Below are positions 32,991 through 47,200 of a stretch of 64,000 nt of DNA, piece after piece. The first letter of the stretch is position 1; every line of letters begins with the position of its first letter. The notes beneath the pieces were generated by a model. It saw only the letters and a list, made by a program, of their open reading frames with translations, had not been told where the DNA came from and searched no databases. The stretch comes from Mytilus edulis. Its lineage: Eukaryota > Mollusca > Bivalvia > Mytilida > Mytilidae. Position numbers and translations under genes: made by a program. The stretch lies in the NCBI RefSeq assembly GCF_963676685.1, contig NC_092345.1:48133838-48197837 (forward strand), read 5' to 3'.

Positions 32991-33721
32991 GCATCTATAT
33001 ACAAAGTATGAAGCATCCAGGTATTCTACCTTCTAAAATATGAAGCTTTTAAGAAGTTAGCTAACGCCGCCGCCGCCGCCGCCGGATCACTATCCCTATG
33101 TCGAGCTTTCTGCAACAAAAGTTGCAGGTTCGACAAAAATCAACCTAAAATTAACAATTTTACCTATTATTCCAAAAATAAATCTCTTAACTTGATACTT
33201 GCAACAGAGTGTCGGCTGCTACAGATACCTGCAGCAGCGTGGTGGCTGCAGTGGATAACAGCGTAGTCTAGCCTGCAGTGGGTACCAGCAGCACGATTAA
33301 ATTCCTCTTCGGTTGGGTCCAGAAGGTAAAATAACCTCATGTTTACTTATAAGTAGGTTGATAATTGAAACTGCCTTTCTGATGTATAATTGACTTTTAT
33401 CATGGCCAAATTGAGCGAATGCAATACTTTTAAATAATTAAAAGCCGCGAAGATGGATACCTAATGATGACGTATTTTCTTAACTAATGTGATGCTTATG
33501 TGTTCTCTAATTTATAGAATATTCAGTTGTTACGACAATTAATGAATGATAAAACTAATTATGAATATTTAATCAAATCAAATCCAACATGCTATTATAT
33601 TGAATATTGGTCTCATGGTCTTCACCATCTTGTAATAACTTAATATTACAAGAAAATGTCATATGAATAATAATTTCTCAAAACATTATCTGAATTGAGT
33701 TATTAACTATAGATGTTGAAC

Positions 33722-33985
33722 AGAAAAAAGGAAAATAACAAAAAATACTGAACTCAAAAATTCAAAACGGAAAGTTCCTAATCGAATGGCAAAATTAAAT
33801 AATAAAACACGTCACGTCAAACGAATGGACAACAACTGTCATATTCCTGACGTGGTACAGGCATTCTCAAATGTAGAAAATTGTGATTTGAACCTGGTTT
33901 TATAGCGCTACAACTCTAACTTGTATGACAGTCGCATCAAATTCAATTATATTAACAACGATGCGTGAACAAAACAGACATATTA
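33722..33985 (+). repeat. Dispersed repeat family 1
   Basis: It contains AATACTGAACTC, TCATATTCCTGACGTGGTA, CAGGCATTCTCAAATGTAG and GGTTTTATAGCGCTA, extending to AACAAAACAGACATATTAGG. Confidence 0.65.
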
Positions 33986-34526
33986 GGTAAAATTGTCAAA
34001 ATAAGGGTGCATCAGTAATCTCTGTGTCTCAATCTCACAAAAAAATATTTAAAAAAGAAGCACAAAAAAAATCTATCAAATTTATCAACCACATTCATTG
34101 CTTCGGGTGTTTAACGTCAGAAAATGTAAATGTCACACAGGAAGAAATATAAAATAATTTTATCGTTCAAAGTATTTTTAAAAACAGAAAGACACCAAAA
34201 GTAAATAAAAGTTGGCTCCATACTTCTACTACCTGTAAGAGTATTTTAAGGTATCTGTGAAGTAAAGAAAAGTGCAAACACAGGTGGTCATGCTGATTAA
34301 TTTAATGGGGGATATGTCCATGGGACAATTATGATTTGCCCCGCTTGCAAACAAGATTATAAAGGAATATTACTCAAGAAGGGTAAAAGTGACACAACCC
34401 ACAAAGTTGTACTTAATCTGTTTTGTGTGGTAATAATCATTATGTATACGTCTCATAACATTTGCTGGAGTTAAGCTCAAGGAAGAAAGCAAAAACGGAA
34501 TATTCGGCAATTTTTCAATTGGTAAA

Positions 34527-35176
34527 GTGGCATACTTTTGGCAAAACTTCGTTAGTGATTCAGCATACGTCAGGAACCTTGGTGTTTACTTTGACAAAAC
34601 ATTTGCGATGGACCAAGAGATTAGTGCGACCTCGAAATCTTGTTTCTACCAGACCAGAAATATCGGTCGAATTCGTCTATTCATTACAGAGAATGCAGCA
34701 AAGACACTTGTTTGCTCTTTATTGACGTCTCATTAGGACTACGGGAATGCGTTTTTATATGGACTTCCCGCAAATGCAATCCAACGATTACAGTGTGAAG
34801 AAATCACCACCGCAAAATTAATCACAAGGAAAAAGAAAAACGAACATGTTAGTTCAATATTAAAACATCTTCATTGGCTGCCAATAACATTTCGTTGCAA
34901 ATACAAAGTGTTGCTTTATGTGTTTAAAGCTCTGAAACAGGAAGCACCCGTGTACCTTCAAGAACTAGTTAACATTTACAAGCCAACAAGAACTGTTCGG
35001 TCGGAAAACAATATGCCTTTAGTCAAACCAACAGTAAGAACAAAAACATACGGAGAGAGACGGTTTGATAGAGCTGTCGCCGTTTTATGGAATGACTTAC
35101 CGAAAGAACTGTGAAACACGGAAACTGTGAATGCTTTCAAAAATCAAAGCGCTGTAAGCACTGTAGGCAGTTAACC
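34527..35176 (+). pseudogene. C-terminal part of an L2/CR1-type non-LTR reverse transcriptase
   Basis: One frame with two internal stops (34734 and 35112). It reads VRNLGVYFDKTFAMDQEIS, CFYQTRNIGRIRLFI, then (after a stop) DYGNAFLYGLP, HLHWLPITFRCKYKVLLYVF and VRTKTYGERRFDRAVAVLWN. This is the normal order for the end of an RT of the L2/CR1/jockey type. Catalytic YADD lies upstream and is absent. 5'-truncated, dead. Confidence 0.75.
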
Positions 35177-35759
35177 AAAAACCAAGGCAAACATAATTAT
35201 GAAAACTGTGGCAATGTTGCTTCAATTTTTGTTTAAAGATTTAAAAGAACAAACATTAAACATTCATATATAATTGTACATTTATGGCAAATAATTCATA
35301 ATTTATCAAGGTCTTCAATAGCAACGTATATATCAAGTATATTTTTTTTCGTGGTCATGAGTCTTGAGTCAGCAGTGGTACAAATTTGCAATGATTGCAG
35401 TTTTTCTAGTTGATCGTAATTGTTCGTATTAGTTGACTGTTAGTAGTTCAAGTTGACTTTAGTACGAGCTTGTAAAAGTATGAATGGACTTGCTTCCCTG
35501 AAAAGAAAACTGAGTTGGTGTTCTACAGTACAAAAGTTACGAGACACAAATCAGACAAATGTTTACTACTACAGGGATCAATGGTGAGGTCTGACTGACC
35601 TGTCCATAGTAAATGTAAATGACTCCCACCTTCACCCCCAGTCCATGATGTCTAAGTTTGGAATAAAATGACAGGTGTTAGGTCTAGCAAAGTGATATGC
35701 ATATGTGACGCCTATGAGATTGACCTTGTATGTCATTCAATCTTTTTGAAATGACAAAC

Positions 35760-36498
35760 AGGAATGAATATGGTTTAGGAGTTGGTATCTCAATCTTTTA
35801 CAAATTCTCAAAACACACATAAGAGGGTGTGGGGTGACCCTAGGGACTACCCCTATTTTTCATTTGATTTTTTATATTGTCCCATACATGAATATATATG
35901 GTTTAGGGGTGGGGATCTCGACCATTATCAAGTTTTCAAACAGGAGGGGGCGGGGGACCCCAGTGACTTCCCCTATATTTCATTATTTGTTATATTGTCC
36001 AATACATGAATATATATGGTTGAGGGTGAGGATCTCATCTGTTTCCAAGTTATCAAACAGGATTGGGTAGGGTGACCCTTAGGACTCTCCCTATATTTCA
36101 TTTGATTAGTTCTTTTGTCCCATACATGAAAATATATGGTTTAATTTAAAGGTGGGGATCTCGACTGTTTCCAAGTTCTCAAACAACAGGAGGGGTGGGG
36201 TGACCGCAGGGACTCCCCCTATAATTTATTTAATTTGTTATTTAGTCACATACATGAGTATATATGGTTAAGGGGTGAGGATCTCGACTGTTTCCAAGTT
36301 CTCAATCAGAAGGGTACAGTGACCCTAGGGACTCCCCCTATAATTCATTTGATTTGTTATATTGTCCAATACATGAATATATATGGTATATGGGTGGGGA
36401 TCTCAACCGTTTTCAAATTCTCAAACAGGAAGGGGTAGAGTGGCCCCACCAACTCCACCTATAATTCATTTGATTTGTTATATTGTCCAATACATGAA

Positions 36499-36529
<31 letters not shown>

Positions 36530-36960
36530 GTTTTCAAATTCTCAAACAGGAGGTGTGGGATGACCCACAGGGACTCCCCCTATACTTCATTTGATTTATT
36601 ATATTGTCCCATACATGAATATATATGGTTAGTGGTGGGGATCTCTACTGTTTCAAAGTTCCCAAACAGGAGGGGTGGGGTGACCCCAGGGACTCCCCTT
36701 GTATTTCATTCGATTGGTTATATTGTCCCATACATGAATAGATATAGGTTGAGGGGTGGGGATCTCGACTGTTTCCAAGTTCTAAAGCAGGAGGAGGTCG
36801 GTGACCCTAGGGACTTCACCTCTATTTCATTTGATTAGTTATATAGTCCCATCCATGAATGTATATGGTTGAGAAGTGAGGATCTCATCCGTTTCAAAGT
36901 TATCAAACAGGAAGGGGTAGAGTGCCTCAAAGAACTTCACATACATATCATATGATTTGC
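35760..36960 (+). repeat. 120-bp tandem array (about ten units)
   Basis: CATACATGAATATATATGGT recurs near 35883, 36001, 36121, 36249, 36369, 36490, 36610, 36730 and 36850. Between these lie GGTGGGGATCTCGACTGTTT and GACCCCAGGGACTCCCCCTA type blocks. Because the period is a multiple of three, open frames up to 151 codons run through it; they are array artefacts. Confidence 0.85.
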
Positions 36961-36979
36961 TTACATTCAGGTATCATAT

Positions 36980-38100
36980 AATCTAGTTGCACTATTTGTG
37001 TAAAATAAGAAACTTCCAGCTATTTTAACTGACCCATCAAAATTGAGAGAAAAAAAAATACCCATTGAAATTGCAGTAAAATGTTTACACTTTAAAAGCA
37101 TCTAACTTGCTTTACCAATATTTATTACTGATTACGAAAATGTATACTATCACCAGGACCATATATATTGTTAGATATATTGTTCCCAGCTGTCACAAAG
37201 ACTCACAATGTATTGGATTTTGACATTAAAATTTGTCAAAAAGTACAAAATATTTCTGTTTTTTCATTCTTTTACATATATCTTTTGGTTTTCAATTCTA
37301 GTTTTTATATTTATTTACCATGCAAAGATGTATTTTGTCATCTGTCTGATTTTTTTTAAAGTTGATCGCCAAAACCCGGAGTTACCCATATCCGCTTCCA
37401 GAATCTGATTCGATATTGTAATTCTTCTCATGTCAGCCATTTTGTTTTCAATGTTGTTTTGTCAGTTACGATTTTACTCGAATTTACACATTATTTGTCG
37501 GCGATTTTCTGTATAAAGCTAGCGGTTGAACAAAATGAACATCGCTGTCTTTGGTAAAAAGGTTTGCAAAGTTATTTTTTTAGTTCAGGCCTCTCAAGTC
37601 GGGCATGTCGAGCGTAGCTAGTAACCAAGTCGAAAGTCCGACTGCAAAAGTGGAAGGTCGCAGACCTCGGACAACCGCTAATTTGAACCCCTGCCTCCAA
37701 ATTGAAAAGATACAAAAATTTCGTCTTATAATTTAAAATTGCCGCCAACAGCATGAACAGTGGAATTTATTTTAAGACTCCTGACGTAGTTGACTACGTA
37801 TTGACGACAAACAATATTCCTACGACGTTTGCCATTTGGGAAATCTAAACTACTTGTCTTTAGAGATTTTCGGCGATTGAACATTTCATACATTTGTTCT
37901 TTGACAGCTTGGCCAAAATCTCAGGGGATAATAAACTACATAAAGATTCCTAATGTGCCCTACTTCATATGTGCAACTTCAAAACTTTTGGATAAATCGA
38001 CGATCATTTAAGGTTTGTCTGGTCATATTTTTTGTAATCAAGAATTAAAAGTATGAAAAAAAACTGTCCAAATAGTTATAAATAACATAACATCCAGCTA
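36980..38100. other. Intergenic, no gene recognised
   Basis: Right of the 120-bp array. Open frames of 60-66 codons occur but have no recognisable motif and lack exon context. A slightly GC-richer stretch (37580-37700) is of unknown nature. Confidence 0.4.
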
Positions 38101-38108
38101 GCTATATA

Positions 38109-38267
38109 GATTCCTACACTGCAACAAGTGTATTACGATATTTCTCCACTCGAGACAGTTAAATTTTATTATTTAAAGCGCGAGGCTTGCAGAGCTCTTT
38201 AAATAACTAAAATTTAATTGTCGAGAGTGGAGAAATGTCGTAATACACGAGTTATAGTGTAGAAATC
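38109..38267. repeat. Foldback MITE-like element
   Basis: GTGTATTACGATATTTCTCC pairs with GGAGAAATGTCGTAATACAC. ATTTAAAGCGCGAGGC and AGAGCTCTTTAAAT surround the tip. Total about 159 bp. Confidence 0.7.
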
Positions 38268-38574
38268 TGTTTCTCTAATGATTTGTATCCTTCTTTTTCA
38301 AAGATTTTCAGAAACTTGAGTTCTTTATATGCGACGTCATCAGGCATGGTCGCCTGTTTTCATGACGTCACAATAGGAAAATTCAGAAGAAAACAAAACA
38401 TTTAGACGTCATAATCAAATTTCGACTACTCATTTGCCGAGAACAGATTTTTCACTAGTGAGGAGAAATATTTTTCTCACACCGGTCAGGAAATGTGAAA
38501 ATAGCACAAAAATTAGAGAAAATAACAATGGCACATATTTCGGCATTTATTACGTAGAACACAAATCTAGGGTG

Positions 38575-39060
38575 CTCGCATAAGGCATCTTAACTGCCTA
38601 AAAACATTAAAACTTATCTATTCAGACAGGCGTTTCCACATGATTAATAATCGGACAGCATTTGACTTTTATTCGATCTCAGTATATATTCTAATGTATC
38701 ATACTTACTTTTTATTGCATTTTTATGTCCCTTACTCTTTATATTTTTAGTCATTTCTCGTACTTACTTATTTTTTTTTTAGACATAGAGCTATTAGTCC
38801 AATTTTTTAAATTGAAGCTCTTCTGTTGATTTTCTTTTGAAAATTTTAAAAACTAATCTATATTTTGAAATTATTTTTGATGAATAATTTTTAATTTTAA
38901 TAATGAACACATAGATATTTTTATTTTTTTCTAAATTTTGTTTATCTATATATATATGTACTTGTATCATTGTTTTTTTTTATGCATTGTAAAGCGCTTA
39001 GAGTAAATGTTTATTTAGATAAGCTCTATATAAGCACTGTAAATAATAAAAATAATACTT
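38575..39060 (+). mobile_element. 3' end of an L2/CR1-type non-LTR retrotransposon
   Basis: LPKNIKTYLFRQAFPH can be read at the left. At the right is TGCATTGTAAAGCGCTTAGA, then AAGCTCTATATAAGCAC, a typical tail of such elements. Probably related to the RT fragment at 34527-35176. Confidence 0.45.
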
Positions 39061-39270
39061 CTAGCCGGGTAAAAGTGACGTAAACCACTTTCAAACTTTA
39101 TCCGTGTTTAGTGGTAATAAGCATTGTGTAAGTTTCATAACATTTGGTTGAGGCAAACGTAAGTTAGAGAACGGAAACAAATTTTTGGACCTACGTAAGT
39201 AAGGACGGACGGACGGTCAGACGGACAAGGGTAAAACTTAATGACCTACCGCCACGCCGGGGGCATAAAA
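39060..39270 (+). repeat. Dispersed repeat with GACGGACGGACG tail
   Basis: GGTAAAAGTGACGTAAACCA, GGACGGACGGACGGTCAGAC, ACCTACCGCCACGCCGGGGG. A shorter relative is at 34380-34490 (GGTAAAAGTGACACAACCCA). Confidence 0.5.
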
Positions 39271-41132
39271 AAACAGGACAAAATTAAATGAAAAACACAC
39301 AGTAAAAGAACAGGTAAAATCTCATGACGACATTTTCAAAAAAAAGTACAGCAATTCTGGGTGGTGAACATAAAACGTACGTTCTTAAATACTTAAGTAA
39401 GCTTGATTTTGTTTATATAATCATCATCATGAACAAATCAAAAACATGATTATGGAAGTGATATCTCTTAACAGTAAGAAAGTGTCTTTCAGAAGCATTA
39501 AAAATTCAGGACATTCAATAACATGGAATAGAATCATTATGTAAATATCAATGCAGCCTAGGCAATGAAGTTTTCATTTTGAATGTGGAGGTTATTTTTA
39601 TAACCGCTTGTGACATTTTGTGTATATCGAATTAAGTAACTCCGAGTTGCAACATAGCAGAGGACAACGTAGAAAGTTTTCTAAATACAAATGCTGCTTT
39701 ATCACAACGGTTTTCTTGAAAGATTCATCATCAATAATTATTGTTCTCTCTTAGCGTTATGAACTTAACCTTTTCTATTCTGTGAAAAATATAAATCAGA
39801 AATGTAAGTGAGTGAGTATATTTTGCTCTCTAAACGTCAAGAATTCCATAAGATGCCAAATGAAAACAAAACGGAATTAAACTGTATAGAATTCAGGCAC
39901 CCAAGCACATGTAAGTAAGCATGAACACCTGCTGTACATAATACCGCTTAATATTCAGTATTTAGGACAAAGCCTTCATGAATGAAAATAAATATCTTCT
40001 AATTTTGCTGATATATTTGGTAAAATAACACATTATTAATGATTATCATGCCTCTGACGCACTTGTATGGCAACAGTAAACAAACTTCTGACGGTGAGTA
40101 TAAAACTTTTTTTTGTCTGTAACATATCAAAATTAGCTCGAAGTATGCTGGAGTTTTTACTTTATTTACGAAAAAGCATGTCGCATTCTCTCACAAAGAG
40201 AGATTAATAACTGTGAGATACAAACTCTTATCTGCTAAATCTTCATGTCTTTCATAAAAGTTTCAAGTTCATTTGTTGAAGAGGGCCGTTTAATGTGCAG
40301 AATTTTAAAAACAAGTCGTGTCCGGTCAGACAAATGTAATGCTTAAAGTCCGATGATTCGAGTAGTGTCAATGCCATGCTGTCAGCTGTTAATAACTTCT
40401 TTGTAACAACTTTTAATGTCAAAGAGGTGTGTGTCTATCCAACTTGCCCTCATTTTCAAATGGCAGTCCAAATTGTTTGTCCTTCATCATAAGCATCCTA
40501 CTGCGACGAGTCTGCCATTTAAATATAGTGTATTCTTGTCCTGAATATACATTTGATATTTTCCATAAAATTCAAACAAACAACAATTACTATATAAAGT
40601 TGATAAATTACGTAAGACTCTAATTTTTGTCTTCAGTGTTTTGGACAATGGAAAAGAAAAATAATTTTGGCATTTGAAATCGACATAGCACATGTTTTAA
40701 TTTAAGCAATTTATTTGCATAACTCATCTTGTTTCTTTTCTTCCAACACTACATTTAGTTTGAATTTGCTGCTATTATACGATAATGGAAACATTGACAT
40801 GAAATCAGCCAATTTTAAGTCAAGTAGAATACTGCATTTTGAATAATTTGTAACCTGCTTTTTAATTTTTCAATTGAATGGTTTTGGTAAACATTACTTA
40901 TACATTTTACATTGATATTTTTTGTATATGGATTTCGTTTGTGAAGTATCTTGGGATAATGATACAATATATTGTCTTAACTGTTTTAACACGGAACTTA
41001 GTAAGATTCACACAATCATTCATGCACGTACTAACAGTAATACAATGAAAACATTGCTGGCTAAAAAGCTGAGACGAATCCATAACGACAAAAATATTTG
41101 AAGAGAAGATTGGTGCTGTATCAATATATATA

Positions 41133-41138
41133 TTTATT
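41133..41138 (-). terminator. Poly(A) signal AATAAA of SDR copy C
   Basis: TTTATT on the plus strand reads AATAAA on the minus strand, about 98 nt past the stop codon, matching the spacing in copy A. Confidence 0.5.
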
Positions 41139-41235
41139 TGATGATATCTATCTATATTCATATATCAAATACATTATAAATTATCGTCGTGTATATCTTT
41201 AAACATCATCACTAACAACAGCATATGTGTACAGA

Positions 41236-44200
41236 CTATTTGGTTTGTTCAGCTATGGATTTATAACATCCTGAATGACGGCTTATGATAAAATCTGAGA
41301 TGAACTCTGGCAAATATGGATTGAAGATTGCATAAAGCTGTAAAATAAAAGCAAACAAAAACATAACAAGCGGATAACTAATGTTATTTCTTATGCAGCA
41401 AAAATACTGCAATCTGATTGGTTAATTACCCCGGTGTAAATAACACCCTACCCTGGTTCACCCCGTGGTTTGCCAAACATTTCAAATTTTTTTATTTTGT
41501 TTTGCCAAGATAAAAAAAAAAATAATAATACTCAAAATAAAATGTTTAAATTTAAAAAAAAAAAAAAAAATCAAAAAATTTTAAAAAATATTTAGAAAAA
41601 AAAAATTTCCGGAAAACTCAAAGAACACAAAATGTTTATGATTCTTTCCAAAAATTAAGTAAAAAGTATTTTACAATGCGTAGCAACATGGACATTGAAA
41701 AAATGTTAAACTGTAAATTATTTCAATTTTACATCCTGATTTCAAAATGAGTAAAGGAAATGTTCATAAGAAATAAATTCGTTATCTTGGTGTAATCAGG
41801 GGTGTACGGAATTTTACACCGTTGTTGAAAATTCATACAACGGTGTAAAATTCTGTACACCCCTGATTACACCAAGATAACTAATAATATTCCAAATACA
41901 AAAGACATGTGTTTGTGTATATCTATTTCAGAACTGGCCAATCGTCCAGAAACATAATCGATAATGGTGAAAAGTAAAATCACAAAAATACTGAACTCCC
42001 ATGAAAATTCAATCGTAAAGTCCCTAATCAAATGGCAAAATCAAATGAAAAAACACATCAAACAAATGGATAACAACTGTCATATTCCTGACTTTGGTAC
42101 AGGCATTTTCAAATGTAGAAAAGGGTGGATGAACCTGGTTTTATAGCGCTAAACCTCTCACTTGTACGACAGTTGATCATATTTTATTGAAATAAATATT
42201 GTGTTATTTTCAATACAATTAAAGTAAAGTTATAAAATAGATTGAGGTTAGTTTTTTTTCTCGCACCTTAATGTTGTGTAAACATAATAAAATGAACAGA
42301 AATACGACTTAATAATTATACATAACTAGCATATATTATTGTTTATTTGGGTTTTCTTATGCCCACTTGGGAGTGCGATTTTCTGTCTTCGTTAAAGACC
42401 ATTGGTGACCTTGAGCTGTTTTCTGCTCTTTGATTATGTTGCTGTCTCTTTGACACATTCTTCTTTTTCATTATCTGTTTTATATTCACAAATTACTACA
42501 TCAATGTTGTGGATGACGTGGGCATATTTTGATCATCGGGGGAAATCGTTAATATATTTGTATATAAACAGAAGCAAATGTTTGTATAGGACACCTGACC
42601 ATTTGCAGCACTAATTTCTCAATTTGGCTTATAATTTTCATTACACATTTGTACAGGGGAGGGGGATTAAAATTTTAACAATAGTTTGAAATAAAAATAA
42701 CAATCTTGACCATAGCAGGAAGGCATAACGATTGTGGCCCACAAACTGTAAGAAATAGTTGTGTGCAAAGATGAAAAACACTGAGTAAAAAATAGGCCAA
42801 GAAACAGGTAAAAGAATATTTCATCGGGCAAAATACTTCCCGCCAACCCTTGCATATCAAATAGTAGTCCCTTTTCTTGTGTTCAGCAGGTGCTATACAA
42901 TACCAGCTATTACCACATCTTTAAAATTATTAACTTACAGCAAAAATGTCATACAAGCCAGTTCCACCAGGAACAAGATACCGTGGTTTAGGTCGAATAT
43001 TGACTAAAGAATCAACCATGGCATCCATTATAGGAACGAGAACTTTCTCCGCATTTGCTTCCTTGTAGTCAGCGTTGAACTCTAAGAACATCTGGTATAC
43101 CAAATAAGCATACTTTTCACCATAAGTTTCTTTCATTTCCGGTGTAGACGCATTCCACATATCATCAACATATTTTTTCAACTGTTTACACTAGAAAAAA
43201 CAACAAATTCATGTGTGATAACTTTTATCATATCAATACCTTTTTAAATATTAAAAGTAAATATTTCTGTTTGGCTTAATTAATTAACTCACATCTTTAA
43301 ATAAAATGTAATTCATAAGAACATTGTATATTATTTGGATTCGTTTGTTATGAATCATGTGTACCCCCTCATGTTTGATCGTGTTTTATGTGTGTCGTGT
43401 TGCTTTTTAAAATATTTCGATTTTGAATAATACATGTAATTTCTCAAGAATTCATGTCATTTTATAACCTTGACAGTTTGTATATTTCATTTTTGAGCTG
43501 TGTTTTGATTTAGAGTGCATTTCTTTCTAACCAATATTTTGTAAATGTGTATGGCGTTTGTTGTAGATTTATAAACGCTACAAAAGTAGAAACACATACA
43601 TCGTTGTATTAGTGTTTACTGACCCTGTTTGAACTTACAATAATGCATGCACATGTTGTTGGCAAACAGACCTTTTACAAACGTAAAAACAAATACATCG
43701 TTTAATCAGGGTGAAGTTAGAAACAAATGTAGCGTTTGTTCTAACAAACGATGGACGACAAACTGTAGACGCATTTTCAGCGAGTGCATAGTTTGTCAAA
43801 CTTTGCAAACGCATGTTAGAAACAAAATTAATGATAAAAACATGTGCGCGCTTAGCCGTTTGCATCGTTTGTGTTAGAAAGAAATGCACCCTATGTTAGG
43901 ATCAAAACCTAGATGACTATCTAATCAGGATATTATTTCAATGTTGCATAATTATTGAGACAACCATTATTGCATTGGTAAGTTTCACTGATTGTAACAT
44001 GAAAGTTAGAACATTTTTAATTCCGTGACATACGATGACGTCACGAAGATTAGTATCAAAATCCACACGGTGCAGTTTTGTAAGTCTTAGTGTATTTTTC
44101 TTTTATCTTGGTATTATTTTAAAAACCTTTTTTGTTTTGGAATCATAAATAATGAATGATAATTTCAACAACAACAAAATATTGATGTGTAAACCTGGTC

Positions 44201-47200
44201 AATTCTCTCACAATCTGATGTGTAAATTAGACTGGCCCTTAATACGGATTTAACATATGTTTTCTTTGGTTCATTGTAAATTGCTGTCCATGGCAATCAT
44301 TCCACATAATTTATACTTACATTAAGTCCATCGGACTTTTTTTTAAGTTACTGGGCCGAGTACTGGTTTATCTACTTAAACCAGCGCTTTTTGTACATTA
44401 AATGACACGATATCACAAACCCTTGTCTTACTAGTTCATCAGAACAAAATCCAGTAGCGTGGGAAAATGCTCCAGGTTCTATCATGGATACGCCGACGCC
44501 AAACTTTGCCATTTCTAATCGTAAGGAATCCGTCATGGTCTCTATTCCATGTTTAGTAATAACGTAGTTTGAACGACCTGGCCATGGAAATCTCCCCATA
44601 ACACTGGATACATTCACAATTCTACCTGAAAGAGATTAATAATATATGTTACAGCAGATTCCATTGAGTGTGTAACCAAAGGTAATATCTTTAGTTAGCT
44701 TGCTTGATAGGTGAACCGTGAAGTCATTGTTAGGTTAGGTAAACTACCCTCCTTTAAGAATAGAATATATATAGTCCGACAGAAAACCAATCCATCTGTC
44801 TGTTGGACTATGCTACTTCAAAAGGAGGGTAGTATACCTGACCTAGTAATGACTTCAAGGTTCAGCTAACAAGCAAGCTAACCAAAGATATTACCTTTGG
44901 CTACACACTCAATGGAATCTGCTGTAAACAATTTCAGGAAGTGTCCTTAGTCGTCATTGAAAAAGTAAAGTATAAAAAATACCGAACTCAAATGAAAATT
45001 AAAAAAGGTAAACCCAAAATCTCAAACACATCAAACGAATGGAAAACAATTCTCGTCTTCCTGACTTAGTATCCTTGTGTAGAAATTATAGATTAAACCT
45101 TGTTTCATAGCTAGCTAAACCTGTTAATTGTATTGACAGTCGCGTAGAATGTTTAAAGTAAAAAAATATGATCATAAAGAAATAATGAACTACAAATGTC
45201 ATGATTTCAACTTTTTCATTTCATGTCTACAATTTTCAAATGCCGTTCAGAAATTTGTTATCTTTCATTCCCTTTTCGGTTCTTTGTGTTAAGTCTATCA
45301 TAAGTGTCTGAATAAAGTAAATGAATATAAATGCAGTGGATATAGTGTCCTGGTGAGATCGTGTTTTTTTCCTAATAATCGCTCCACTTTTTCGAGAAAA
45401 GACAATGTTTTTTAGTTATATTACATGCGATCATATCGATGTATTGGTAGTTCGTGAGTATAATATTTTGATTAATGACTATTCATCTTATTGTGAACAC
45501 TTTGCATGTTTTAAGCCTAAACGACGCACAATTGTTTTTAGTTTACTGTTTTTTTCGACAGCACATTTTTTTTCAGGTAGAACAAGATATAAGATTTCTA
45601 TACATCCCGAATATCAAACCATATGCATACTCACATCATAGTTCATGAATGCAGGATTTAATTCATTAACAGTCAAGCATAGTTATAGCTTGTTGGCTAA
45701 TGAAGATGAATTCATTTAACAGGGAAGTCGGTTTCAGTGTGTGTGGAAAGTGGGGAGTTCTTGTCCATAATGGTAAAATGTGATTTTTAACAACATTAAA
45801 CTAGCTCATGAAATATTTTTTGGTGAATAAAAGATGGATTAGTTGTTTTCTGTGTCTACTGAATACGCCACCGACAAGGTTCAAGCGCTTTTGAAGAAAT
45901 TTTAAATTTTAAGTTTTTATTATGCTCAACTGAGGGGTATTCTGCATGTTCGTTCGCCCGTTTGTTCTGCTTCGGGTTACAGTTTATAATCAAAATAGAT
46001 TTTGATGAAGTTGAAGTCCAATCAACTTGAAACCAAGTACACAATACTTCCTATGATATAGGAATTGCAATACAATTGCAATGCCAAATAAGAACTTTGA
46101 CCCTATTTCCTCCACTGAACATAGAAATTAAATGATAGTGTGAGTGGGCATACGTGTACTATAAGACCACATTTTTATTTTTATGAAGAAGAGTTTCTTC
46201 TCTTTTATGAAGAAATAGATGATTCCGTACATGTTGGTAATATATGTCTGTTCACAATTGTTTTTAAAATAAGACATTGAACATGGAAATGGAAAATGGA
46301 TCCTACCTTTAGATTTACGAATCATTGGTAGAAAGGCTTTGACGATTGCGATTTGACCGTTTAGATTAACTTCCTGACATTTTCTATAATGGTCTAGCAA
46401 ACAGAACTCGATGTCTCCGGGTATACCAAATCCTGCATTGTTTATAACTCCCCATAAACCTGTAAAATATAGAGCATGTGCGACTTTCAATTAAACTTAT
46501 CAACAAATAAAAAATCTGTGATAGTTTACATTTTTTTACTTTAGGTAAGTACAAGAGAACGAATTGTGAGATTAGAAAATGTAAAAAGATCAAATGAGAG
46601 TACAGCTAGAGAACATAAGTGATCTGTTTCGTTAGGTTGCTTCACCAATGGCATATACCAAACATCTTGACAATACTATTCAAACTTTATACTATTTTCT
46701 GTTGTTACCACGGTTGATGCAAATGTCATTGTACGCAACAAGTTTATATTTTTATTTTAGTACTTTTCACTTTCAGGATATAGGTGGTATACTCATGCAC
46801 ACAATAGCGTTGCTAAAGAAAAATAATTTAATCTTCATAAATATTTACGTATACACATTTTCAGATAATAAGACAATACGTAAAATTAGTCTTAATATCA
46901 AGGTTAGGACTGTAAAATCTTATATAATAAGGTTGTTTTTTTTCTTATGTAACAGGACTACATAGTGCTTATGTATACATGAATATTTGATAGTGTTTTG
47001 ATGACAGAGTATGTCTTAGTGCACTTTAAATTATTTCTTCGTAAACAATCTCAATGTCATTTATGTCTGCGTACTTACAAACTATAAAATCTGGTGGAGG
47101 AAAAAAACATGATTTGGTTTTGTGTATATAACAATATGTCTTGAATAACCTTCATCAGGTACGCTCTTGGTAAATAATAATCATATTCAAAACAGTGTGG

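Noticed and set aside
33060..33130. Helitron 3' end after the (CGC)n run
   Set aside because: A CTGCAAC/GTTGCAG hairpin is present but no CTRR end follows at the expected distance.
34462..34725. 87-codon frame overlapping the non-LTR fragment
   Set aside because: The neighbouring frame carries the conserved RT C-terminal words; this one is its shifted shadow.
36383..36838. 151-codon open frame
   Set aside because: It runs through the 120-bp tandem array, whose period is a multiple of three; the peptide repeats with the array.
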